Source: an uncultured Prevotellaceae bacterium (GTDB lineage: Bacteria > Bacteroidota > Bacteroidia > Bacteroidales > Bacteroidaceae). From it: a stretch of DNA of 42,651 nucleotides. Positions 15,783 through 24,446 of this stretch are shown here, in pieces (the stretch's first letter is position 1; every line of letters begins with the position of its first letter). Made by a program: the position numbers and the translations under genes. Under the pieces are notes generated by a model, which was given only the letters and a program-made list of their open reading frames with translations, was not told where the DNA came from and searched no databases. The DNA is taken from assembly GCA_900320565.1 (NCBI GenBank), contig ONSR01000028.1, forward strand, positions 1 through 42,651, given 5' to 3'.

Positions 15783-16595
15783 TTACTTCTTCACAGCAAA
15801 GACGAGTGCCACGACGGATGCGATGACGCCCAGGATGGACGAACCGGCTCCGAGGAAGGTGTAGAAGGCACTGCTCTTGACGGTCTGGCTCTTGTTGGGC
15901 TCGACGTAGATGAGGTCGTTCTGCTGGACGTAGTAGGCAGGGCTCTGGAAGATGTCGGTGTTGGTGAGGTCGATGTAGTACTTCCTGCGCTCGCCATTCT
16001 CTTCGCGATAGAGGGTTATCTTCTTGCGCAATCCGGTGTCGGCGATGTCGCCGCAGCGGGACAGGACGTCGAGGATGGTGTTGCGCTCGCTGGTGAGGTT
16101 GACGACTTGCGGGTTCTTGACAGCTCCGAGCACTGCGACGCGGGCATTGAGCAGGCGAACGGTCACCTCGGGGTCTTTGATGAGGTTGGCTGCGATGATG
16201 CTCTCCTCGATGCGACGGGCTGCCTCGTCGGAGGTGAGGCCTGCCACCGAGACGCGTCCCACGGCTGGCAGGACGACGAAGCCTTCGTTGCTGACGGTAT
16301 AGCCATAGGCGTTTGTCATGGAGCCGGTGCTGGTTATGTTCTGGGAACTGGTGTTGCCAGCGGTACCCATCGTGACGTCTTGTGCGAAGATGCTAAGCAG
16401 AGCGGGCTCGGAACAGGTGACTTTGATGAGAATCTGGTCGGCGGGCTTGAGTCGCATCTCGTATTGTTGCATGATTTTCTGTCCGTCCTGGAACACCTGG
16501 TCGGGGTCTTGGAAATAGACAATCTTCTTTGTTGACACGCAGCTCGACATCATGAGCACTGCCATGAGTGCAAGCAAGAGGGATGATTTCTTCAT
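15783..16595 (-). CDS. Polysaccharide export lipoprotein (Wza-like)
   Basis: The product has 270 aa with a lipoprotein signal (LLLALMAVLMMSSC). It has a Poly_export domain (RLKPADQILIKVTCSEPALLSIF, GFVVLPAVGRVSVAGLTSDEA) and then an SLBB part (VAVLGAVKNPQVVNLTSERNTILDVLSRCGDI). A C-terminal hydrophobic segment follows (FLGAGSSILGVIASVVALVFAVKK) and resembles the helix that forms the outer-membrane pore in Wza. It would export capsule or exopolysaccharide. No Wzc kinase or glycosyltransferase genes adjoin it, so it is an orphan copy here. It carries its own promoter and terminator. Confidence 0.9.
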   Translation of the reverse strand: MKKSSLLLALMAVLMMSSCVSTKKIVYFQDPDQVFQDGQKIMQQYEMRLKPADQILIKVTCSEPALLSIFAQDVTMGTAGNTSSQNITSTGSMTNAYGYTVSNEGFVVLPAVGRVSVAGLTSDEAARRIEESIIAANLIKDPEVTVRLLNARVAVLGAVKNPQVVNLTSERNTILDVLSRCGDIADTGLRKKITLYREENGERRKYYIDLTNTDIFQSPAYYVQQNDLIYVEPNKSQTVKSSAFYTFLGAGSSILGVIASVVALVFAVKK

Positions 16596-16637
16596 TATGT
16601 TGTAGATTAGAGGTTAGTGGGTTCGTTATTTGTGGTG

Positions 16638-16645
16638 CAAAGGTA
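16638..16645 (-). promoter_or_regulatory. Promoter -7 element of the Wza-like gene
   Basis: TACCTTTG on the minus strand, 42 bp before the ATG. The -33 region shows no TTTG. Confidence 0.6.
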
Positions 16646-16701
16646 AGAAAAAGATTAGAGATTAACGATTAGTGTGTGGGAGTTTTTTCGTATTTCCTAT
16701 C

Positions 16702-16736
16702 ATTTTTCATTTTTAACTTTTCATTTTTCATTTTTA
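16702..16736. repeat. 7-bp tandem repeat (ATTTTTC/ATTTTTA)
   Basis: Five heptads, ATTTTTC, ATTTTTA, ACTTTTC, ATTTTTC and ATTTTTA, stand just upstream of the -7 element of the HAD gene, in the spacer and -33 region. Confidence 0.7.
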
Positions 16737-16741
16737 TATTG

Positions 16742-16749
16742 TACCTTTG
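16742..16749 (+). promoter_or_regulatory. Promoter -7 element of the HAD-like gene
   Basis: TACCTTTG, 32 bp before the ATG. The region where a -33 element should lie is occupied by the 7-bp ATTTTTC repeat, so a change in copy number could alter promoter spacing. Confidence 0.6.
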
Positions 16750-16781
16750 TCCCCCAGAAACATAGATAAGACAAAAAAATT

Positions 16782-17201
16782 ATGACTATTGCTGTTGACT
16801 TCGACGGAACGATTGTTGAACACCGTTACCCGGAAATCGGTAAGGAGCTGCCCTTCGCTACGCAGACGCTCAGGATGCTGATTGAACAGCGCCACAAGCT
16901 GATTCTGTGGAGCGTGCGCGAGGGCAAGCTGCTGGACGAGGCGGTGGAATGGTGCAGGAAGCGAGGCGTGGAGTTCTATGCCGTGAACAAGGACTTCCCC
17001 GAAGAGGTGGAGGGCAAGAACCGCAGCTTCAGCCGCAAACTGAAGGTTGACATGTGGATTGACGACCGAAACGTGGGCGGACTGCCCGATTGGGGAACCA
17101 TCTATCAGATGATTACCGAAAGGAAGTCGTACGAACAGATCATGATGGAACGCTTCTCGACGGAACAACCGAAACCGAAAAAGAAGTGGTGGCAGTTTTG
17201 A
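16782..17201 (+). CDS. BT0820-like HAD-superfamily protein
   Basis: This 139 aa protein begins MTIAVDFDGTIVEHRYPEIG, with the HAD nucleophile pair D6 and D8. LILWSVREGKLLDEAVEWC covers the second motif, and DMWIDDRNVGG gives the acidic motif IV. It lacks a cap domain, like the Bacteroides thetaiotaomicron BT0820 group. The expected activity is a small phosphatase acting in the cytoplasm; the substrate is not known. The tail PKPKKKWWQF is basic. Confidence 0.85.
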   Translation: MTIAVDFDGTIVEHRYPEIGKELPFATQTLRMLIEQRHKLILWSVREGKLLDEAVEWCRKRGVEFYAVNKDFPEEVEGKNRSFSRKLKVDMWIDDRNVGGLPDWGTIYQMITERKSYEQIMMERFSTEQPKPKKKWWQF

Positions 17202-17207
17202 GAATTA

Positions 17208-17265
17208 AAAGTTAAAAATTAAAAGTTAAAAGTTAAAAGTTAAAAGTTAAAGATTGAAAATTGAA
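17208..17265. repeat. 7-bp tandem repeat (GTTAAAA)
   Basis: GTTAAAA or close variants repeat about six times between the HAD gene and the next small gene. The tract then drifts into ATTGAAA words. Confidence 0.75.
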
Positions 17266-17381
17266 AATTAAGAGTTGACTTACGGTCGAGAGTACTTTTT
17301 CAATCGGAGCCTTGAGAGGTGAAAATTGCTCGATAAAAGAAAATTCTTTCCGCTTCTGCATTAATTCTTAATTATATTTCT

Positions 17382-17389
17382 TATCTTTG
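17382..17389 (+). promoter_or_regulatory. Promoter -7 element of the 54-aa membrane protein gene
   Basis: TATCTTTG, 32 bp before the ATG. The upstream TGCATTAATTCTTAATT is shared word for word with the aguA promoter spacer near 30178. Confidence 0.6.
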
Positions 17390-17421
17390 CAGTGCAAAAG
17401 TACACATAAACTCATAATATT

Positions 17422-17586
17422 ATGAACAAACAGAACTTGGGTATCATCCTGATTGTGCTGGGCGCTTTGCTGCTCATCATTAGTTACTTCGCCGATTTGG
17501 TGGACTACAATTTCTACAACATCGGTGCACTGGTCATCATCATCGCCGGTATCGTGACGCATATCGTCATAACGAAGCGCTCGTAG
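17422..17586 (+). CDS. Small two-helix membrane protein, 54 aa
   Basis: The product begins MNKQNLGIILIVLGALLLII and has two hydrophobic helices, residues about 6-22 and 34-48, joined by a short polar loop (DLVDYNFYN). It ends TKRS. Small proteins of this shape are common and conserved in Bacteroidales, but no function is known to me. The gene has its own promoter and lies 40 bp before the barrel gene, which has no other visible promoter, so the two may form one unit. Confidence 0.75.
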   Translation: MNKQNLGIILIVLGALLLIISYFADLVDYNFYNIGALVIIIAGIVTHIVITKRS

Positions 17587-17626
17587 CGACCTGACCTTTC
17601 ACTTTTTTCTACTAAACAAAGAAGCC

Positions 17627-18274
17627 ATGTTTACCACCCGAATTAAAATGGCTGTGTTTGCCGTGCTGTGCTGTGGACTGAACGCCCAAGCCCAGTTTGA
17701 CGACTCCTATGACGTGGAGGAATGGACGCTCGACGACGAAGAGGTCGCCCCAAAGCCACAGCACAAGGAATACAAAAACGCTTTCTACCTGCAGTACTCG
17801 CCCTCGAGATATCAAGTGGGCGAGGATGCTGAACGCGTGAAATTCAACGAGTTCACGCTTGGCTATAGCCGCTTCATTGAGGTCGTGGAGGATATGCCGT
17901 ACTTCGTGGAAGTGGGCGCAAACATGAAGTTCTCGTGGGAGACAAGCGTAATGAGCGGCCGTGCATTGACCTTCCGAATCCCCGTCAATGTGATTTACAA
18001 ATGGTATCCCTGGAGCAAGAAGGACTTTGCCATCGCTCCCTTTTCCGGAGCCTCGTTGCGCGCCATTGCCATGGCTCGGGAACATACTGGCGAGAAGAGC
18101 ACCAATCTGCTGTGCGATGGCGGATGGAAAAGCTTTCAGGTAAGCTGGCAAGTTGGCCTGCGCTTCTATTGGGACCGCTACTTCTTGGGAGTCAGCTACT
18201 CAAGGGACTTCCGCGACTCGAGCAAATACCCTGGCGTACGTGAAAGCGGCGTACACTTTGGCGTTTGCTTCTAA
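17627..18274 (+). CDS. Outer-membrane beta-barrel protein
   Basis: The product has 215 aa with a signal peptide (AVFAVLCCGLNAQAQ). An acidic stretch follows (DDSYDVEEWTLDDEEV) and then about eight amphipathic strands with aromatic ends (NAFYLQYSPSRY, FTLGYSRFIE, LRFYWDRYFLGVSYSRDF), finishing VHFGVCF with a terminal phenylalanine. The size and layout fit a small eight-stranded barrel. No specific family is recognised. It converges on the LOG gene with only 13 bp between stops. Confidence 0.75.
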   Translation: MFTTRIKMAVFAVLCCGLNAQAQFDDSYDVEEWTLDDEEVAPKPQHKEYKNAFYLQYSPSRYQVGEDAERVKFNEFTLGYSRFIEVVEDMPYFVEVGANMKFSWETSVMSGRALTFRIPVNVIYKWYPWSKKDFAIAPFSGASLRAIAMAREHTGEKSTNLLCDGGWKSFQVSWQVGLRFYWDRYFLGVSYSRDFRDSSKYPGVRESGVHFGVCF

Positions 18275-18287
18275 GAAACTTCTCTGC

Positions 18288-18824
18288 TTATTCAACCAGA
18301 CGAATCACCTCGTCGAACGCATTGGCCACAAGCACGTAATCGCTCAGTGGCTTGTTGATGACGTTCCGCCGCTCGAGCCCCCGGAACATCTGGAACAACT
18401 CGTCCCAGAACCCATCGATGTTCCAGAAAAGCACACGTTTGCTATGAATCCCGATTGTGTTGGCCGCCAGAACGGTAAAGACCTCGTCGAGGGTTCCCAC
18501 GCTTCCTGGCATAGCGATGATGATGTCCGAGCGGTCTATGATGCCCTGTTTGCGCTGGTTCAGGTCTGGCGTCAGAACCATCTCGTCGATGAAACCGCTC
18601 ACCCTATCGTTATCGACCAGAATCTGCGGAACGACTCCCAGCACGCGACCGCCACTCTCGTGAACCGAACGGGCTAAAGTCTCCATCAATCCGCAATTCG
18701 CACCGCCATAAACAAGCGTCCTGCCTTGGCGTCCAATCCATTCGCCAAGACGCTTCGCCTCCTCGTAGAACACCGGTTCCAGCCGGTTCGACGATGCACA
18801 AAAGATTCCTATATTCCTGTTCAT
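18288..18824 (-). CDS. LOG-family protein (TIGR00730), putative nucleotide phosphoribohydrolase
   Basis: This 178 aa Rossmann-fold protein starts IGIFCASSN and contains YGGANCGLMETLA and MPGSVGTLDEVF. The family motif is PGGxGTxxE; here the second glycine is a serine (PGSVGTLDE). LOG proteins remove ribose 5-phosphate from nucleoside monophosphates, releasing free bases. The gene is the last of the chain that starts at pyrK, 31 bp after the PI-PLC gene. Its substrate cannot be read from sequence. Confidence 0.87.
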   Translation of the reverse strand: MNRNIGIFCASSNRLEPVFYEEAKRLGEWIGRQGRTLVYGGANCGLMETLARSVHESGGRVLGVVPQILVDNDRVSGFIDEMVLTPDLNQRKQGIIDRSDIIIAMPGSVGTLDEVFTVLAANTIGIHSKRVLFWNIDGFWDELFQMFRGLERRNVINKPLSDYVLVANAFDEVIRLVE

Positions 18825-18855
18825 ACGACCTTTTAGGCGTTAAGTTTCGAAGCCC

Positions 18856-21030
18856 TCATCTATTGTTTCCAGCCAATCGCTTTGTAGCCTTTCCGTCCGG
18901 ATCGAGTTGAATATATACGCCGCTTTGTGGCTTTTCGATGCGACGACCACTCAAATCATAATAGATAGGCTGACCGGCTGGCTGGATTTCCGTTATTCCA
19001 GTAGCATCTCCAAGCAGAAACTCGATGGCGGTAACCTCGGTTCCGTCGGCGCATTGTGGCTCGAGATAAGCTCGAAGGCCGTTCTGCTTGATGGAATTCT
19101 TGTAGCTGTAGAACCTGTTGCTCGTCAAATAGAAACTGCCCAAAGGCAAAACGCTCTTGGGGTAATACCCGGTGAAAGTCAGCTTATTGCCAGCTCTGTC
19201 GCTCAACTTGATGGGGCTATTGACAGTGGTCTTGACGTTAAGCCCGTTATCGGGAGTCAGCTCGAAGTCGTTTATGGTGGCTTGGGTGCGAACAAGGCAA
19301 GGACGCCCCGCCCTGATGGACGTAACCTCGTCGAACGCCACATACCATTTCTCGCCACCCGAATCGAAAGCACAAGGCTCTCGAACCTCAGTTCCCTCGC
19401 CAAGCAACTCCGTTATCTGAGTTGCCGACAGGTTGAAAGGCAAGCAAAGCGTCGTCCAAACATGCCCAGGAAACCTCTTGTTCACCTTTATGCTAAGGCA
19501 AACACCTCCATCGGGAACCGTGGTGGAAGTCTCGTCGAAAACAATCTGTTCGATGGGCTCGCCCGTCCGATAAATGCCACAATCGAAATAAGCGCCGCCA
19601 GTATTCTGCTGAACCAGAGCAGCAATAACATTGCGCCCCCGCCTCAAGTATCGGGAAACATTCTTCTCGATGGGCGTGTCGGTAGTCCATCCATCTTCCG
19701 AAAGCACCTGCGTGCCATTGATGTAGAGCTTGTAGTCGTCATCATGGAAGACGCGAAGGGTATGGGGCAACAACGAGGTAAAGCCATCGAGATAAAACTC
19801 CCGACGAATCCAATAACAGTTGTACTCGCCCGTCCAGCGCGACACATAAGGCAAACCGTAATTGGGACTTCCCATCGGGAAAACTGCTTCCTGCCACTCG
19901 CTATCATTGTAATCCAAACGATACCAACCAGTAGCCGGAGCCTTCAAAGCATCGACAGCACTGGAAGTTTGCGAGGCAGCATCCTTGCGATAAACACGCC
20001 CATTCCACGGGACATCACTGCCCATTGGCAAAACCCATTCGGGACCAGGGGCCGGAGGAGCTGTTGCAGTTGCCTGACAATTCGTAATTATGGCATCAAC
20101 GAGCAATTGGCCTCGCGTATCATGACTGGAGAAAGTGAGCTCATAACGGTCGGTTCCCGCAAAGTCCATCAGAATGACACCCGTCGGTCCACTATGGGAC
20201 CTAAGGTAATTCAACGCAAGTTCGTTACACTTTTCAGCGCAATCGGCCACATAATGATTATTGATAATGTAGTTCTCCTTCGTGAAACCCGATGTGTGAT
20301 TGATGTAGAATTTGCCCGTCGTACCAGCCATTGCCTCGCTCAAGAGGCGTTCTATATCAGCCTTCTTCTTGTTGAGATTATCCGAGGAAGCTGCGTTATA
20401 GATGTCCTGAATGCGGCAGGGAAGCTCATCGCCAAACTTGCCTCGATAGGTCATATCGAAGGTTGCGTTGTCTTGCCAACTATCAACCCTCACCGCACCA
20501 TAGTTACTATCTCCCCAACTTTCACGGCTCAACACAAGCATCTTGCCACGCATCTGCTCGACAGTCAGGTAGGGATTGAGTTCCAGCAAACGAGAAGAAT
20601 GGGCGTCCAACACCTGTTTCATCTTCTCGCCCCAATTGCCGTTGCCCAATTCATTCTTTAGAAAGACAATAAGGAACTCGCCCGGATGGTCCGCCAAAAA
20701 GCTGTCGTAAGTGCTGAAAATGCTATTCAGCGTCTCGCTCCCATGCGTTGAAGAACCATGATAAATAACCAGATTACTTCCATTAATGCCTGGCCGGAGG
20801 TCAAAAGCTCGCACGCCAAGCGAAAGCTGGTCCTTGATGGAATAGCGCTGACACTCGGCATTCCAACTAAATCCCTTAGTGCCTGCATCATGAGTTCCTG
20901 GGATGGAAAGGCTGCGCAACGATGCTCTTCCTGGCAGAGAAGCCATCCAATTCTGGCGGTCAAGGTCTGCATAAACCTCAAACACAAACATAAGAAGCAA
21001 CATGCTCCACAAGTACCTAAGCAGCTTCAT
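18856..21030 (-). CDS. Secreted PI-PLC-like phosphodiesterase with C-terminal beta domains
   Basis: The product has 724 aa with a signal peptide (LLRYLWSMLLLMFVFEVYA). Residues about 25-310 form a PI-PLC X-type barrel with the two catalytic histidines, H47 in SIPGTHDAG and H91 in VIYHGS, plus FDLRPG. Residues about 330-490 look like a galactose-binding-type jelly roll (WYRLDYNDSEWQEAVFPMG, DDYKLYINGTQV, GRNVIAALV). The end (YYDLSGRRIEKPQSGVYI) matches the tail common on Prevotella secreted proteins. It would cleave phosphatidylinositol or related phosphodiesters outside the cell. It follows the 69-aa gene by 14 bp in the pyr-trmD chain. Confidence 0.88.
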   Translation of the reverse strand: MKLLRYLWSMLLLMFVFEVYADLDRQNWMASLPGRASLRSLSIPGTHDAGTKGFSWNAECQRYSIKDQLSLGVRAFDLRPGINGSNLVIYHGSSTHGSETLNSIFSTYDSFLADHPGEFLIVFLKNELGNGNWGEKMKQVLDAHSSRLLELNPYLTVEQMRGKMLVLSRESWGDSNYGAVRVDSWQDNATFDMTYRGKFGDELPCRIQDIYNAASSDNLNKKKADIERLLSEAMAGTTGKFYINHTSGFTKENYIINNHYVADCAEKCNELALNYLRSHSGPTGVILMDFAGTDRYELTFSSHDTRGQLLVDAIITNCQATATAPPAPGPEWVLPMGSDVPWNGRVYRKDAASQTSSAVDALKAPATGWYRLDYNDSEWQEAVFPMGSPNYGLPYVSRWTGEYNCYWIRREFYLDGFTSLLPHTLRVFHDDDYKLYINGTQVLSEDGWTTDTPIEKNVSRYLRRGRNVIAALVQQNTGGAYFDCGIYRTGEPIEQIVFDETSTTVPDGGVCLSIKVNKRFPGHVWTTLCLPFNLSATQITELLGEGTEVREPCAFDSGGEKWYVAFDEVTSIRAGRPCLVRTQATINDFELTPDNGLNVKTTVNSPIKLSDRAGNKLTFTGYYPKSVLPLGSFYLTSNRFYSYKNSIKQNGLRAYLEPQCADGTEVTAIEFLLGDATGITEIQPAGQPIYYDLSGRRIEKPQSGVYIQLDPDGKATKRLAGNNR

Positions 21031-21044
21031 CCCAGTAACAAGAC

Positions 21045-21254
21045 TTATCTTTGCTTGCGACGTGCCAGAGGATCTCCCGTATTACTATCTTGGAAAGCCT
21101 GTTCCACCTCTGGAACCATCTCAAGAATCTTACCGTTTCGGCACACCACAAGGCTCTGGTTGGCAGCATGTGCTCGTTGCAAAAGGCGGATCTGAGCACG
21201 ACGAACGCCCTCGTCTATGAGGCGTTGCATCTCGAGTATCTCTTTCTCTTTCAT
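21045..21254 (-). CDS. Small 69-aa partner of the zeta-type kinase (possible antitoxin)
   Basis: The sequence opens with a charged helix (MKEKEILEMQRLIDEGVRRA) and then an SLVVCRNGKILEMVPEV segment. Its ATG overlaps the stop of the zeta-type gene by 4 bp, so translation is coupled. The tight pairing with a toxin-like kinase suggests an antitoxin or modulator. That is inference: it is not like the known epsilon antitoxin, and the order (kinase first) is the reverse of the usual one. Confidence 0.65.
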   Translation of the reverse strand: MKEKEILEMQRLIDEGVRRAQIRLLQRAHAANQSLVVCRNGKILEMVPEVEQAFQDSNTGDPLARRKQR

Positions 21255-21859
21255 GCCTTCTCGCCCTCCTCCGGCTTGCCGTATTGTTCCTGAAGCTTAG
21301 CAAAAGCCTCTTCTTCATAAACCATTACCTTGTCTCCACCCAGCCCGGATGCGAGATGGACAGCAGGGCAGTCGCTATTATCATAGAGCGACCAGCTGTC
21401 CACAACCGGCATGTAGAGCTGGAACAGGTTGCTCAAACCTGCTTCGTAACGACGCAAAATAACGTCGGTAGGTATGTTGTGACCGCCCATCGCAACGCGT
21501 TTTGCCACACGGGCAATGGCCTGTTCGGGCGTGCTCAACAGGAAGAAAAGCAGCGTCACAAAGTAGCCACGCTTTTGTGCTTGCTTGATGAGCTTCACGT
21601 ACGACCGCGTCGCCAAAGTCGTCTCGAAGGCAAAGGTCTCGCCTTCTTTCAGGAGATAGATGATGCGGTCTATCATGAGTCGGCCAGCTTGAATGGCCAC
21701 ACCTTCGGGATTGAAGGGCGAAAGACCTGCTGCTATCTCGTCGGCATTGACGAATTCGCGGCAACCCAACATCTCCGGCAATACCGTGAACGAGGCTGTT
21801 GTCTTGCCCGCGCCATTGCAACCAGCTATGATGTAAAGGTTCATTTTCTTCTTTTCCAT
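21251..21859 (-). CDS. Zeta-toxin-like P-loop kinase
   Basis: The product has 202 aa and is short for the family. It has a Walker A motif GCNGAGKTT at about residues 14-22, then FVNADEIAAGLSPFNPE with the conserved aspartate, FETTLATRSY and RVAKRVAMGGHNIP with basic residues as in the zeta lid. Plasmid zeta toxins phosphorylate UDP-N-acetylglucosamine and block cell-wall synthesis; many chromosomal relatives are untested. It lies 7 bp after trmD and overlaps the 69-aa gene by 4 bp. Confidence 0.85.
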   Translation of the reverse strand: MEKKKMNLYIIAGCNGAGKTTASFTVLPEMLGCREFVNADEIAAGLSPFNPEGVAIQAGRLMIDRIIYLLKEGETFAFETTLATRSYVKLIKQAQKRGYFVTLLFFLLSTPEQAIARVAKRVAMGGHNIPTDVILRRYEAGLSNLFQLYMPVVDSWSLYDNSDCPAVHLASGLGGDKVMVYEEEAFAKLQEQYGKPEEGEKA

Positions 21860-21866
21860 ATCTCTT

Positions 21867-22583
21867 TTATTTGTTTTTTCCTTTCTTCTTCATGTTTGGA
21901 ATGGTCTCGCCCTTGAGCAAATCGGGTCGAAGCCTTTGTGTCCGCTCGATGCTTTGCTGCAATTCCCACTCCTTTATCAAGCGCTCGTTACCCGAAAGCA
22001 AGACCTCGGGTACCTTCCAACCCTTGTATTCAGCCGGCCTTGTATATACCGGAGCCGCCAAGAGATTGTCCTGAAACGAATCGGAGAGAGCGCTTTGCTC
22101 GTCGCCAATTGCTCCTGGAAGGATGCGAACGATTGCATCCGCCATTACAGCTGCCGCAAGTTCTCCTCCCGTCAAGACATAATCGCCAATGCTAACCTCC
22201 TTAGTTATAAGGTGTTCGCGAATGCGATAATCGATGCCTTTATAGTGTCCGCAAAGGATAATGATGTTCTCGCAAAGCGAAAGACTATTGGCCATCGGCT
22301 GGTCGAACTGTTCCCCATCGGGTGTCGTGAAGATAATCTGGTCGTAATGACGCTCGGCTGTTAAGGCTGAGATGCATCGGTCAATAGGTTCGCACTGCAT
22401 CACCATACCGGCGAAACCGCCAAAAGGATAGTCGTCCACGCGCCTCCATTTGTCCAATGTATAGTCGCGCAGATTGTGGATATGTATTTCCACCAAACCC
22501 TTCCTTTGTGCCCTTCCGACAATAGACTCCTGCATGAAGCCCTCAATCAGTTCGGGTAATACGGTTATGATGTCTATTCGCAT
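21867..22583 (-). CDS. trmD: tRNA (guanine37-N1)-methyltransferase
   Basis: The product has 238 aa, the normal size. It has the SPOUT trefoil-knot motifs of Trm[48 protein letters not shown] and [13 protein letters not shown], with the catalytic aspartate region at the end of that loop. It makes m1G37 in tRNAs that read CNN and related codons, preventing +1 frameshifts. It lies 12 bp after pyrD. The usual rpsP-rimM-trmD-rplS context is absent. The lysine-rich tail is MKKKGKNK. Confidence 0.96.
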   Translation of the reverse strand: MRIDIITVLPELIEGFMQESIVGRAQRKGLVEIHIHNLRDYTLDKWRRVDDYPFGGFAGMVMQCEPIDRCISALTAERHYDQIIFTTPDGEQFDQPMANSLSLCENIIILCGHYKGIDYRIREHLITKEVSIGDYVLTGGELAAAVMADAIVRILPGAIGDEQSALSDSFQDNLLAAPVYTRPAEYKGWKVPEVLLSGNERLIKEWELQQSIERTQRLRPDLLKGETIPNMKKKGKNK

Positions 22584-22595
22584 AACTTACGTCAC

Positions 22596-23504
22596 TTATT
22601 CGCAGATTCCAATTATCTCTTTAACGCTCTTGAAACCATATTTCTCGAGGTATTCATTAATACCCTGAGCAACCTTGGCACTAATGGTCGGATCAAGGAA
22701 ATTGGCTGTTCCAATCTCTATCGCAGAAGCCCCTGCCAGCAGGAACTCTATTGCATCCTTCGCACAGCTAATACCTCCAAGACCAATAACAGGCACTTGA
22801 ACCGCATGAGCCACCTGGTAAACCATTCGCAAAGCAACTGGTTTGATGCATGGGCCGCTGAGTCCTCCCGTTCCGATACTCAAGACGCGTTTACGCTTTT
22901 CTATGTCGATGGCCATTCCCATCAAAGTGTTTATGAGGCTAACTGCATCAGCTCCAGCGTCTTGTACGGCAAGAGCAATGTCCGTAATGCTTGTAACATT
23001 TGGCGAGAGCTTCACGATGAGCGTCTTCTTGTAGGCCTCCCTAACGGCCTTTACAACACTCGACGCTCCTTCGGTCGTTGTACCGAAAGCCATTCCGCCA
23101 TGTTTGACGTTCGGACAGGAGATGTTAAGCTCTATTGCTGGAATGCAATCGAGTTCATTGATACGAGCAGCACATTCGGCATAATCCTCAGGACTGTTAC
23201 CAGACACATTCACAATCATGTTGGTCTTGATGTCCTTTATCTGAGGGTAGATATGCTGGCAGAAATAATCCACTCCCTTATTCTGAAGGCCAACACAATT
23301 TAGCATTCCTTGTGCCGTCTCGGCCATTCTGGGATAAGGATTGCCTTCTCGAGGCTCGAGGGTAGTGCCCTTGACGATGATGCCTCCCAACTGACTCAGG
23401 TCGATAAAGTCTTGATACTCTATGCCATAGCCAAAAGTTCCGCTCGCCGTAAGCACCGGATTCGTCAGCTCCAAGCCAGCTATTTTCACTCGCAAATCTG
23501 CCAT
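22596..23504 (-). CDS. pyrD: Dihydroorotate dehydrogenase B, catalytic subunit
   Basis: The product has 302 aa and is the class 1B form, using FMN, which pairs with PyrK to pass electrons to NAD. Motifs are [54 protein letters not shown] with the catalytic cysteine, and [29 protein letters not shown]. It carries out the fourth step of UMP synthesis. It follows pyrK with an unusually long gap of 143 bp that contains a 22-bp array. Confidence 0.96.
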   Translation of the reverse strand: MADLRVKIAGLELTNPVLTASGTFGYGIEYQDFIDLSQLGGIIVKGTTLEPREGNPYPRMAETAQGMLNCVGLQNKGVDYFCQHIYPQIKDIKTNMIVNVSGNSPEDYAECAARINELDCIPAIELNISCPNVKHGGMAFGTTTEGASSVVKAVREAYKKTLIVKLSPNVTSITDIALAVQDAGADAVSLINTLMGMAIDIEKRKRVLSIGTGGLSGPCIKPVALRMVYQVAHAVQVPVIGLGGISCAKDAIEFLLAGASAIEIGTANFLDPTISAKVAQGINEYLEKYGFKSVKEIIGICE

Positions 23505-23557
23505 CTTTGTTTTTCCTTTACAGTATCTTAGTCAACCACCCTAGTGTCGTTGCCAAA

Positions 23558-23623
23558 CTTAACACGTTAACTTTATCATTTTAACACGTTAACTTTGCCA
23601 ACTTAACACGTTAACTTTGCAAT
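23558..23623. repeat. 22-bp tandem array, TTAACACGTTAACTTT units, between pyrK and pyrD
   Basis: Three units start at 23558, 23580 and 23602, exactly 22 bp apart, each with TTAACACGTTAACTTT. A broken fourth copy begins at 23624. Each unit holds the near-palindrome TTAAC-AC-GTTAA. The tract sits inside the pyrK-pyrD transcription unit. Confidence 0.9.
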
Positions 23624-23647
23624 TTAACTACGCCACGTTTTGAGGCT

Positions 23648-24421
23648 TCACCAATTCAGTTTCTCGACATCGAACACAGGTCCTTCCTTGCAGACACAAA
23701 CATTTCCGTCTTTCGTGTTTTCGACGCAGCAAAGACAAGCGCCCAAGCCGCAAGCCATCACGTTTTCCAAGCTTACTTCACACGAGATTCCTGTATGTTT
23801 TGCATAGGAAGCCATTGCCAACATCATGGGCTTAGGCCCGCATACAGCAATATTGTCGTACTTTTCTCGCTGCAAAATACTGTGCTGCGTAACGAAGCCT
23901 TTTTCGCCTTCCGAACCGTCTTCCGTGGTCACATAAACAGTCCCCAAAGCACGGTACTTATCGAGCAAAAGCAGGTCAGACTTACTGCGAGCGCCAAGCA
24001 GGAACGTGGGTCGAACGCCCATCCGCAGCATCGCTTCTCCCATGAACAGGAGGGGAGCAACGCCAACACCGCCTCCAACGAGCAAGAACCTCTGTTCTGC
24101 CGATGTGGGCATCGTGAAGCCTTTGCCAAGAGGCAAAATGACGTTCAACGTCGAGCCAGGCTGTTTCAGCCAAAGCGACGCAGTTCCCTTTCCTGCCTTC
24201 TGTATCAGAAAACTGACCTCATTATGCTCATAATCAACATGATGCAAGCTGATTGGACGGCGCAGGAACGTCTCCTTGCTGTCGTCAATACGGAGCTGGG
24301 CAAACTGTCCAGGACTCATTTCCGGAAGAGGACCTGCTGGATTGGTCGCCGAAAGCAGGAGATATCGCTCACTCAGCTGCTCGGCAGAGGTAACTCGAAG
24401 GTCCAAAACGTACTTCCTCAT
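23648..24421 (-). CDS. pyrK: Dihydroorotate dehydrogenase electron transfer subunit
   Basis: From the ATG at 24421 the product has 257 aa (an ATG two codons upstream is possible). It is a ferredoxin-reductase-like protein with an FAD-binding LRRPISLHH segment and the NAD-binding VGGGVGVAPLL motif. A C-terminal [2Fe-2S] cluster site has the cysteines in CGLGACLCC and VCVC. It moves electrons from PyrD to NAD. It is the first gene of the chain and carries a full promoter. Confidence 0.95.
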   Translation of the reverse strand: MRKYVLDLRVTSAEQLSERYLLLSATNPAGPLPEMSPGQFAQLRIDDSKETFLRRPISLHHVDYEHNEVSFLIQKAGKGTASLWLKQPGSTLNVILPLGKGFTMPTSAEQRFLLVGGGVGVAPLLFMGEAMLRMGVRPTFLLGARSKSDLLLLDKYRALGTVYVTTEDGSEGEKGFVTQHSILQREKYDNIAVCGPKPMMLAMASYAKHTGISCEVSLENVMACGLGACLCCVENTKDGNVCVCKEGPVFDVEKLNW

Positions 24422-24446
24422 ATACATTATTATATATAACGCGGTG

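Noticed and set aside
18775-18860. A separate promoter for the LOG gene
   Set aside because: No TAnnTTTG element was seen in the 31-bp gap before it.
18907-20661. A 584-codon open frame on the plus strand
   Set aside because: It is antisense to the PI-PLC gene, whose own product has clear catalytic motifs.
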